Made by a program: the position numbers and the translations under genes | Origin: Acidovorax sp. HDW3 | Lineage (GTDB): Bacteria > Pseudomonadota > Gammaproteobacteria > Burkholderiales > Burkholderiaceae_C | DNA: 64,000 nucleotides | Reading direction: 5' to 3' | NCBI RefSeq assembly: GCF_011303755.1 | Contig: NZ_CP049885.1 | Location: 3,088,247-3,152,246, forward strand | Shown: positions 8,178 through 15,132 of the stretch, piece after piece | How positions within the stretch are numbered: position 1 is the first letter of the stretch | Layout: the number at the start of each line of letters is the position of its first letter | Notes under the pieces: model-generated | What the model was told of the DNA's origin: nothing | Seen by the model: the letters and a program-made list of their open reading frames with translations, nothing else | The model's database searches: none

Positions 8178-8223
8178 GGGTGCGGGTGGGAGTGCAAAGC
8201 GCCCGATTTTGCCACCCGCACCC
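8178..8223 (-). promoter_or_regulatory. GC-rich perfect inverted repeat directly before ribE
   Basis: GGGTGCGGGTGG (8178-8189) and CCACCCGCACCC (8212-8223) pair perfectly over 12 bp with a 22-base loop. On the minus strand the 3' arm ends four bases before the ribE ATG, where a ribosome site would be expected. It lacks a T-tract, so it is more likely a translation-affecting or rho-type structure than an intrinsic terminator. Confidence 0.5.
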
Positions 8224-8238
8224 CTTGCCGCCTCCGGC

Positions 8239-9615
8239 TCAGCGCGCGCGCAGCAGCTGCGGCACGTGCAGCAGCACCAGCTCGTTGTCGTCGGCGCGCT
8301 GCGGGTCGCGGCTGCTGCTGAAGGGCAGGTTGTTGTCGTTGCCGACGACGATGTGCTCGCCATCGACCACGTCCACGTTCTCGATGGTGAAGAACGGCAA
8401 GGCCAGCACGCCGTCCGTGAGCGGCTTGCGCGCCAGGTGCTGCGGGTCCTGGATCTTCATCAGGTCGATGTAGGCGATCTTGCGCACCGCGCCGCCGGCG
8501 TTGGCGTCCGACAGCTGCACCTTGTAGATGCGTTTGAACTGGGCCAGGTCGTGAAAGCAGTCCGCGCGTTTTTCGCCCGCCGGACAGGCGCGGTCGGCCG
8601 TGCCCTCGCCGTTGTCGCGCTCGATGATGAGGCCGGTGTCGGCGTCGATCATGTTGAAGTCGCCAATGGCGTGGTGCGCCGCCTCCAGCGGGTACTTCCA
8701 GTGCCGGCCGGTCCATTTTTTGGCCGGCACGTCGAATTCGAGCACGCGCAGGTAGGGCTTGCCGTCGAGGTTTTCGTATGCCTGGGCCTGCTCGTCCCAC
8801 AGCGCGCCTTCGAGCAGCGCGTACAGCTTGCTGCCGTCCTGGCTTGCGGCCATGCCTTCAAAACCCTTGGAGCGCTTGGCCTGGAAGGAGGCCATCTTGG
8901 CGTCGGGCGCGCCGGGCGTGGTCAGGGCCGGGTGGTCGGGCGAGCGCACGGGCTTGCCGTCCACCAGGGTGTCGAACACGGCCAGCACCTTGCCGTTCAG
9001 GTCGGCCTGGATGAGGAAGGGGCCGAACTCGTCACCGACCCACAGCGAGCCGCCGGCGAACTGAAAGCTCTCGGGGTCGAAGTCGGCGCCCGTCAGGTAG
9101 CGCTGCGCGGTGCCTTCGTGGACGATGTGAAACGGTACTTTCTTGTCCGGGTCGTGCAGGAACACGGTCTGCAGGCGCTCGAATTTCCCGCTCTTGAAGT
9201 CCACTTGGTAGTGGTTCAGGTAGAGCATGAAATCGGGCGAGTTGGCCTTGGTGCCGGCGCCGTTGTCGGTCAGCACCCAGTAGCTGCCATCGGCCATGTG
9301 CTTGATGCCCGAATGGCCCTGCAGCGGCTGGCCGGCCAGCGGCAGGCCGATGCCGGTGGGGCGCCCGCCGGAGAGGCCGGGCACGCTGCCCAGGCGCTCG
9401 GCGCGTGCGCCGGTGGTGAACTTGCCGGCGTGGCGCAGATCGGCTGGGGCATCGGCGGGTGCGGCGATGAGGCTGAGCGCTGGCAGCACGGCGTGGCCGG
9501 CGAGGGTGGCGCGGTACTCGGTTTGGGCCGCAGCGGGCAGCGCCCAGACGGTGGCGGTGATGGCGAGAAGGGCGAGCACGCGTGGGCCGGCGTGCGAGAG
9601 GGAGAGCGGGTGCAT
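8239..9615 (-). CDS. Exported esterase-like / phytase-like domain protein
   Basis: A 458-residue protein with a Sec signal peptide (hydrophobic run VLALLAITATVWALPAAAQ). The mature part matches the 'esterase-like activity of phytase' family (Phytase-like domain): GHSGIKHMADGSYWVLTDNG, EGTAQRYLTGADFDPE, GDEFGPFL and FTIENVDVVDGEHIVVGNDNN are beta-propeller blade motifs. These proteins are periplasmic or secreted phosphoesterase-like enzymes of unproven substrate. It lies upstream of ribE on the same strand but is separated by the hairpin, so co-regulation is doubtful. The start at 9615 places the signal peptide correctly. Confidence 0.82.
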   Translation of the reverse strand: MHPLSLSHAGPRVLALLAITATVWALPAAAQTEYRATLAGHAVLPALSLIAAPADAPADLRHAGKFTTGARAERLGSVPGLSGGRPTGIGLPLAGQPLQGHSGIKHMADGSYWVLTDNGAGTKANSPDFMLYLNHYQVDFKSGKFERLQTVFLHDPDKKVPFHIVHEGTAQRYLTGADFDPESFQFAGGSLWVGDEFGPFLIQADLNGKVLAVFDTLVDGKPVRSPDHPALTTPGAPDAKMASFQAKRSKGFEGMAASQDGSKLYALLEGALWDEQAQAYENLDGKPYLRVLEFDVPAKKWTGRHWKYPLEAAHHAIGDFNMIDADTGLIIERDNGEGTADRACPAGEKRADCFHDLAQFKRIYKVQLSDANAGGAVRKIAYIDLMKIQDPQHLARKPLTDGVLALPFFTIENVDVVDGEHIVVGNDNNLPFSSSRDPQRADDNELVLLHVPQLLRAR

Positions 9616-9696
9616 GGAAGGTCAGGCAGATGCAGGAAACAAACCACGCAGCTTGCGACCTGGGTGTGACTGCGCCATGACAGCCCAGCCACGTTC

Positions 9697-11070
9697 TCAG
9701 GCCGCCGGCAGTACCAGCACCAGCCGCGCCCCGCCCAGGGGTGCATCCTGCACTTCGATGCTGCCGCCGTAGGCTTGCACCAGGTTGCGCACGATGTCCA
9801 GGCCCAGGCCGCTGCCGGGGCGTTCTTCGTCGAGCTGCACGCCGCGCGCGAACATGTGCTGGCGCTGCGCCGGGGCGATGCCGGGGCCGTCGTCGTCGAT
9901 GGTGAAATGCAGCTGCGCGCCCGTGGGCTGCACGTCGATTTGTACGTCGATCTGCACCTGGCGGCGCGCCCATTTGCCGGCGTTGTCCAGCAGATTGCCC
10001 AGCAGCTCGTACAGGTCCTGGCCCTCGCCGCGAAAGCGCCAGTCGCGGGCGCGCTCGGGCAGGCCCTCGGCCAGGGCAAAGTCGATGTGGCTGTGCAGCC
10101 GCGCCATGGTGCGCAGCAGCGCCTCGATGGGTTCGAGCACCGGCGTTGCCAGGCCGCTGGCGTGCACGGCGGCGGCGCGCGCGTGCGCCAGGTGCCAATC
10201 GACCTGGCGCTGCGCCAGCGCCACTTGTTCGTGCACCAGGGTGGGCAGGGGGCCGCTGTGCTGCGCGGCAGCGTTGGCCAAGATGGTCAGCGGCGTGTGC
10301 AGGGCGTGCGCCAGGTTGCCGGCCTGGGTGCGCGCGCGCTGCACCATGGCGGCGTTTTCTTGCAGCACGTGGTTGAGTTCGGCCACCAGCGGTTGCAGCT
10401 CTTGCGGGTACTGGCCTTTGAGCTGCTGCGCCTGGCCGCCGCGCAGTGCGGCCAGGCCCTGGCGCAACGGGCGCAGTGGGCGCAGCAAGAGCTGCAGTTG
10501 CAGCGCTGCCGCCAGCGCCAGGCTGACGGCGAGCAGCCCCAGGGTAATGAGCAGTTGGTGTGTAAAGCGCTGCAGCGGCTCGGTCAGCAACGCCTCGTCG
10601 CCGGCCACCACCAGGCGCAGCGGCGGGGCGCCATCGTCGGGCAATTGCAGGGTGCGCGCCACGGCCAGCAGTGCGTGGCCCTGGGCGTCTTGCAGCTGCA
10701 GGCGGCGGTAGCCCTGCGCCGGGTAGGGGCCGGGCAGGGGCGGCAGCGCCAGCGCCTCGTCCCACAGCGAGCGCGAGTGGGCCAGGGCCGTGGCGGGCGC
10801 GGTGGCGGTTTGGATTTGCCAGTACAGGCCCGACAGCGGCTCTTCAAAGCGCCCGTCGGTGCTGGTGTGCGCCACCTGCAGTCGGCCATCGGCCCAGTCG
10901 AGCGCGCCGCTGAGGTGGTCGAGCTGCACCCGCAGCTGCTCCTCGAGCTGCTGCGAGATATGGTCTCGAAACAGGGTGCGCAGACCCCAGCCGGTCAGTG
11001 CCAGCGACAACAGCAGCCACACCAGGGTGCCGCTGAGCAGGCGCAGGCGCAGGGAGGCGGGCGGCTTCAT
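9697..11070 (-). CDS. Sensor histidine kinase of a two-component system
   Basis: A 457-residue membrane kinase. The first membrane helix is about residues 12-30 and a second lies near 160-185, bracketing a ~130-residue periplasmic sensor. The catalytic core shows the H-box AHALHTPLTIL, N-box ELLGNLLDNAGKWA, G1 DDDGPGI and G2 GSGLGLDIV. The ATG at 11070 overlaps the response regulator stop (ATGA), so that start is preferred over the ATG at 11076. It groups with PhoQ/QseC-type kinases. The likely target is the divergent ferric reductase operon, an inference from gene order and the operator-like repeats at 12103-12142. Confidence 0.9.
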   Translation of the reverse strand: MKPPASLRLRLLSGTLVWLLLSLALTGWGLRTLFRDHISQQLEEQLRVQLDHLSGALDWADGRLQVAHTSTDGRFEEPLSGLYWQIQTATAPATALAHSRSLWDEALALPPLPGPYPAQGYRRLQLQDAQGHALLAVARTLQLPDDGAPPLRLVVAGDEALLTEPLQRFTHQLLITLGLLAVSLALAAALQLQLLLRPLRPLRQGLAALRGGQAQQLKGQYPQELQPLVAELNHVLQENAAMVQRARTQAGNLAHALHTPLTILANAAAQHSGPLPTLVHEQVALAQRQVDWHLAHARAAAVHASGLATPVLEPIEALLRTMARLHSHIDFALAEGLPERARDWRFRGEGQDLYELLGNLLDNAGKWARRQVQIDVQIDVQPTGAQLHFTIDDDGPGIAPAQRQHMFARGVQLDEERPGSGLGLDIVRNLVQAYGGSIEVQDAPLGGARLVLVLPAA

Positions 11071-11735
11071 GGGCATTGCGGCTCCATCAGCCGGTAGCCC
11101 AGGCCGCGCACGGTGTCGATGCAGCCCTCGGGCAGCTTCTTGCGCAGGCGGGCGATGAAGACTTCGATGGTGTTGGAGTCGCGCTCGCTGTCGTCGGGGT
11201 ACAGGTGCTCGGCCAGCGCCGTGCGCGAGAGCACCTCGCCCTTGCGCTGCATGAGGTGCGACAGCAGCTTGAATTCGTGGCTGGTGAGCGCCAGCGGCTG
11301 GCCGTCGAGCAGCGCCCGCGCCTGGCGCGTGTCGAGCACGATGGGGCCGCAGTGCCACTCGGCGCTGGCGTGCTCGGACAGGCGGCGCAGCAGTGCGCGT
11401 AGGCGCGCCAGCAGCTCTTCCATGTGAAACGGTTTGGCCAGGTAGTCGTCGGCGCCGGCGTCCATGCCGGCGACTTTTTCCTGCCAGCTGCTGCGCGCCG
11501 TCAGCACCAGCACCGGCATGGTGCGCCCGCCAGCGCGCCAGCGGCGCAGCACGCTCAGGCCGTCGAGCAGGGGCAGGCCCAGGTCGAGCACTACGGCGTC
11601 AAAGTCCTGCACTTCGCCCAGGTAGTGGCCCTCGCGGCCCTCACTGGCCTGCTCCACCGTGTGTCCGGCGTCGGCAATCGCCTGCACCAGCTGGGCGCGC
11701 AGGGTGGGCTCATCTTCCACCACCAGGATACGCAT
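11067..11735 (-). CDS. OmpR/PhoB-type response regulator
   Basis: A 222-residue regulator. The receiver domain has the acidic pocket VVEDEP (residues 5-10), phosphorylation site Asp-51 in VVLDLGLP, and the conserved Lys in YLAKPF. The C-terminal winged helix has LTSHEFKLLSHLM, RDSNTIEVFIARLRKKL and DTVRGLGYRL. An AAGGAAGG ribosome site lies just before the ATG at 11735, which is inside the end of the PepSY gene. It resembles the QseB/PmrA/PhoP group. Binding to the 11-bp-spaced CTGAAC repeats upstream of the PepSY gene would fit this class of regulator. Confidence 0.93.
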   Translation of the reverse strand: MRILVVEDEPTLRAQLVQAIADAGHTVEQASEGREGHYLGEVQDFDAVVLDLGLPLLDGLSVLRRWRAGGRTMPVLVLTARSSWQEKVAGMDAGADDYLAKPFHMEELLARLRALLRRLSEHASAEWHCGPIVLDTRQARALLDGQPLALTSHEFKLLSHLMQRKGEVLSRTALAEHLYPDDSERDSNTIEVFIARLRKKLPEGCIDTVRGLGYRLMEPQCP

Positions 11736-12078
11736 CGTCCTTCCTTTCTGCCCGGTTGGGCTTGCGCCGGATGTGCAGCACTTTGCCATCGACGGCATCG
11801 ACCCGGAGTTTGACCAGCTGGCCGTCGTTTTGCAGCAGGCGGATGTCGTAAACAAAACGGTCGTCGTCGCTTTCGAACTCGATCTTGAGCACCTGGCCGC
11901 CGTAGTCGCGCTCCACGCCATCGAGCACCTGGCGCAGCGGCAGTACGCGGCCTTGCTGCAGCGCCTGGCGCGCGCGCTCGTGGTCGTGGCGCGCTCCATG
12001 GTCGGCCCACGCGGGCAGGGTGAAAACGCTGGCAAGCAGGGCCAGGGCGGTGCGGCGGGGGGGGTGGGGGGCTGTCAT
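11710..12078 (-). CDS. Periplasmic PepSY domain protein
   Basis: A 122-residue protein with a signal peptide ([15 protein letters not shown]) and one PepSY domain: ARQALQQGRVLPLRQVLDGVE, then IEFESDDDRFVYDIRLLQNDGQLVKLRVDAVDGKVL. PepSY proteins often sit in front of PhoPQ/QseBC-like two-component genes and may modulate signalling or metal binding. Its 3' end overlaps the response regulator by 26 bases, so the three genes form one operon. HGARHDHERAR after the signal is His-rich and could bind metal. Confidence 0.85.
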   Translation of the reverse strand: MTAPHPPRRTALALLASVFTLPAWADHGARHDHERARQALQQGRVLPLRQVLDGVERDYGGQVLKIEFESDDDRFVYDIRLLQNDGQLVKLRVDAVDGKVLHIRRKPNRAERKDDAYPGGGR

Positions 12079-12102
12079 GGCAACGATTGCACACCGGGGC
12101 AG

Positions 12103-12142
12103 CTGAACCGGGGCTGAACGGCGCCTTCAGCATACGTTCAGC
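12103..12142. promoter_or_regulatory. Paired tandem operator half-sites between divergent operons
   Basis: CTGAAC occurs at 12103-12108 and 12114-12119, and TTCAGC at 12126-12131 and 12137-12142. Each pair is a direct repeat with an 11-base period, and the two pairs are mirror images. This is the arrangement expected for an OmpR/PmrA-family regulator controlling both the PepSY-regulator-kinase operon and the ferric reductase-like gene. Confidence 0.65.
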
Positions 12143-12188
12143 AAGGCGTGCCGACAATCGTGGCCACGACTTGAGAAGGAAGAGTTCC

Positions 12189-13571
12189 ATGCGGATCAAA
12201 CTTGCCCTGGCCCTGTGGCTGCTCGCCCTGAGCGCCGCCTGGTGGGCCACCCTGCCCCCGGACATGGCGCTGCTGCCGCTGATCGACGCCCAAGGCGCGG
12301 CCAGCGGCCTGTGGCGCCTGCGCGAGCAGGCCATCGTGCTCAGCGGCCTGTACAGCGTCGGGTTGATGAGCCTCATCATGCTGCTGGCGCTGCGCCTGCC
12401 CCTCATCGAGCGCCCGCTCGGCGGCATGGACCAGGTCTACCGCCTGCACAAATGGGCCGGCATCGGCGCCGGCCTCACGGCCGTGCTGCACTGGGGGCTC
12501 AAGGAAGGTGGCGGCCTCATCAAAACCCTGTGGGGCCGCGCCGGCAAGCCGCCGCATGAGGCCGTATTGCCCTGGCTGAGCGACGCGCGCGGCCTGGCCA
12601 AGGACCTGGGCGAATGGGGCTTTTACCTGCTGCTGGTGCTGCTGGCCGTGACCCTCATCCACCGCCTGCTGGCCTACCGCCCCTGGCGCGTGTCGCACCG
12701 CGCCATGGCCGTGCTGTACCTGGTGTTCGTGTTCCACACCCTGGCGCTGCTGCCGCTGCACTTCTGGGCCCCGCCCCTGGGCTGGCTCATGGGCGGCCTG
12801 CTGGCCCTGGGCAGCCTGGCGGCGCTGGCCTCCCTCGTGGGCGTGATCGGCCTGCGCCGGCGCCATGCGGCGCGCATCCACAGCGTGCAGCGCCTGGGTG
12901 CGGATGCGGATGCGGATGCGCCGCTGGAAGTGGTCTGCGCCCTGCCGCCCTCCTGGCCGGGGCACCGCGCCGGACAGTTTGCCTTCGTGCGCTTTGAGCG
13001 GGCCGAGGGCGCGCACCCCTTCACCATCGCCAGCGCCCCGGGCGCCCTGGGCTGCGACGCCGACGACGCGCCGCTGCTGCGCCTGGTCATCAAGCCGCTG
13101 GGCGACTACACCCAGGTGCTGCACCAGCGCCTGCGCGCTGGCCAGGCGCTGGACATCGAAGGCCCCTACGGCCACTTCGACGGCCAGGGCCAGGCCCAGC
13201 GCCAGCAGGTGTGGGTGGCTGCCGGCGTTGGCGTGACGCCCTTCATTGCCCTGCTCGAAGCGCGCCAACCCGGCGCCCCTGCCCCCATCGAGCCCGCGCA
13301 ACCCGTGCACATGCACTACTGCACGCGCAACGCCGCCCGCGATCCACTGTTGGATCGCCTGCGCACCCTGTGCGCCCAGGCCGAGCCGCCGGTGGCGCTG
13401 ACGGTGCACGACGACGCCCAGGGCCAGCGCCTGCGGCCCCAGGACCTGGAGCAGCAAGGGCAGGCCATCGACCTGTGGTTCTGCGGCCCGCAGGGCCTGG
13501 GCGATGCGCTCGCCGCCCACACCCGCCGCGCGCCCTGGCGCCTGCACCGGGAGTTGTTTGCGATGCGGTGA
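12189..13571 (+). CDS. Ferric reductase-like transmembrane oxidoreductase
   Basis: A 460-residue membrane flavocytochrome-like protein. About six helices in residues 1-230 include histidines suited to haem ligation (RLHKWAG, VLHWGL, SHRAMAV, VFHTLAL). Then come an FAD-binding barrel with HPFTIASAPG and an NAD(P)-binding half with VWVAAGVGVTPFIALL and WFCGPQGLGD. The family moves electrons from cytosolic NAD(P)H across the membrane, to ferric iron or another acceptor. An AAGGAAGA ribosome site sets the ATG at 12189. The divergent two-component operon and shared operator region suggest it is regulated by that system. A GCGGAT triplet repeat near 12901 encodes an Ala-Asp run. Confidence 0.88.
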   Translation: MRIKLALALWLLALSAAWWATLPPDMALLPLIDAQGAASGLWRLREQAIVLSGLYSVGLMSLIMLLALRLPLIERPLGGMDQVYRLHKWAGIGAGLTAVLHWGLKEGGGLIKTLWGRAGKPPHEAVLPWLSDARGLAKDLGEWGFYLLLVLLAVTLIHRLLAYRPWRVSHRAMAVLYLVFVFHTLALLPLHFWAPPLGWLMGGLLALGSLAALASLVGVIGLRRRHAARIHSVQRLGADADADAPLEVVCALPPSWPGHRAGQFAFVRFERAEGAHPFTIASAPGALGCDADDAPLLRLVIKPLGDYTQVLHQRLRAGQALDIEGPYGHFDGQGQAQRQQVWVAAGVGVTPFIALLEARQPGAPAPIEPAQPVHMHYCTRNAARDPLLDRLRTLCAQAEPPVALTVHDDAQGQRLRPQDLEQQGQAIDLWFCGPQGLGDALAAHTRRAPWRLHRELFAMR

Positions 13572-13674
13572 GGGGGCCAATCGGGGTATGGGACGGTTTT
13601 GCGTTATCGCAAAAAATACGTAGAAACGCGCACATACAATCGCAAACGCATTTTTTTACAACCAAGGAATTTTC

Positions 13675-14666
13675 ATGCGTTTGGTTCTGACTCTGGTGGC
13701 CTCGGCTGCAGTTTTGGCTGCCTGTGGTGGCGGTGGTGATAGCGGCAACAGCAACAATGCGGGGGTAATTCCTCTAACTCGATCGCGCCAGCCGTGGTTT
13801 TGACCAAGGACAACTATGTGGAAGTGGCGCAAGAGGGCCTGACGTCGCAAGCCTTTTTGCTGAAAAATTCTTCCCTGCCTATGGGTGGCGCAAACAATCA
13901 AACCGAACGCTTGGCGCAAATTGGGCAAGACTTCCTGCCCTCGGCGCAGACCCGGTTTGGCAAGGCATCGTCGATGGCTGTTAAGTCGGTGCAATCCGAG
14001 TCTATGCCTTGTGATGGCGGTGGCTCCATGACGATTACTGCCAATGACCGCAACGGCAACCAGCTGCTCGATAGTGGCGATGCTCTGACTTTTACTGCCA
14101 ACCAGTGCCGTGAAAACGGCGTACTCCTGAGTGGCAGTTTGGTCATTACTGTCCAGCGCTTGCAAGGGAACCTGGATAGTTACCCGTATGCCTTGGACGC
14201 CACTGTGAGCTACCAGCAGCTCACCGCCTCCTCGGGCCAGGAGCAGATCGTTGGCAACGGTGATGTGACGTTGAGCGTGGATGCGCGCAACTACAACATC
14301 CAGAACCTGTCCCTGAAGACTTCGCAGTTTTCTGCCGCTTACCGCCGTGGCACGCAGAGCTTTACGCAAACGCTGCAAAACTACGAAGCTTCTTTGAAGG
14401 AAACCAGCAGCACGGATACCACGGCGGTTAATGGCACCGTCACCAGCACCGGGTTTGGCACGCAATCGGTGAAGGTGCAGACGCTGACGCCGTTTGTCAG
14501 AAGCTCCGGCGCTTATCCCTCTTCTGGTCAGGCGCTGTTTACTGGCGCCAACAAAGCCACTGTGCGTGCTACAGCACTGGATTCGACCCGTGTGAAGATC
14601 GAACTCGACGCCGATGGTGACGGCGTGTACGAACTCAACACGACCAAGCTCTGGCGCGAGCTTTGA
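13675..14666 (+). pseudogene. Lipoprotein gene with frameshift at a G tract
   Basis: The ATG at 13675 follows CAAGGAA and starts a lipoprotein signal, MRLVLTLVASAAVLAAC with lipobox LAAC, then a Gly/Asn/Ser linker. The frame runs into GGGGG at 13761-13765 and stops early at a TGA about 40 bases on. Adding one G restores one frame through IAPAVVLTKDNYVEVAQ to the stop at 14666, giving about 330 residues. The main part is beta-rich and Thr/Ser/Asn-rich (NRNGNQLLDSGDALTFTANQC...; DADGDGVYELNTTKLW) with no family I recognise. The GC content is lower than that of its neighbours. This could be a mutation, a phase-variable tract, or a sequencing error. Confidence 0.7.
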
Positions 14667-14670
14667 TCCG

Positions 14671-15123
14671 TTAATCCGCCGCCGCCCCCCACACCTGTGC
14701 CTGCAGCGCCTGCGGCAGCTCCTGCGCCAGCGCCTGTTCCTCGCGCGCGTGGTGGTGTTCGAGCACGTGGCGCAGGGCGTGGGCGGCGTCGAGCAGCGTC
14801 AGCACCATCTCGCGGCGCGCTGGCTCATCGTGGGGCGGGGACTGTACGGCGGCCTGCAGGCGTGCCTGGTATTCCTCGGCCAGCAGCGTGATGCGCTCGT
14901 GTTCGAGCAAATAGACGCGCGCCGCCCAGCGCGCCTGCGCCGGCACGTGGGGCAGCAGGCGGGTGTTCTCGATCTCGATATGGGCGGCAATGCCGGCTTG
15001 CCAGGCGGCAAAGTGCTGCTGCGCGGCGGCAAAGTCGCCGCCCACCAGGTCGAGCAGGTGGGTGTGCAGCAGCGCGTCCAGGCGTGCGTGTTGCTGTTCA
15101 AAGTAGGGGGTGCAAGAAGACAT
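14671..15123 (-). CDS. Hemerythrin domain protein
   Basis: A 150-residue four-helix protein with the hemerythrin ligand pattern: His in FEQQHARLD and LLHTHL, HIEIENTRLLPHV giving His-x3-Glu, LLEHERITLL, and VLEHHHAREEQAL. Such proteins bind a di-iron centre and store or sense oxygen, or protect against oxidative and nitrosative stress. It lies 9 bases downstream of the FAD oxidoreductase stop region on the same strand, suggesting co-transcription. It has no signal peptide, so it is cytoplasmic. Confidence 0.85.
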   Translation of the reverse strand: MSSCTPYFEQQHARLDALLHTHLLDLVGGDFAAAQQHFAAWQAGIAAHIEIENTRLLPHVPAQARWAARVYLLEHERITLLAEEYQARLQAAVQSPPHDEPARREMVLTLLDAAHALRHVLEHHHAREEQALAQELPQALQAQVWGAAAD

Positions 15124-15132
15124 GGGTGCAGC

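Noticed and set aside
8174..8238. FMN riboswitch upstream of riboflavin synthase
   Set aside because: The conserved FMN-aptamer segments are absent, and the 65-base gap is too short to hold the domain.
12901..12925. Phase-variable repeat in the ferric reductase gene
   Set aside because: The GCGGAT triplet-multiple repeat (unit 6 bases) would change length without shifting the frame.
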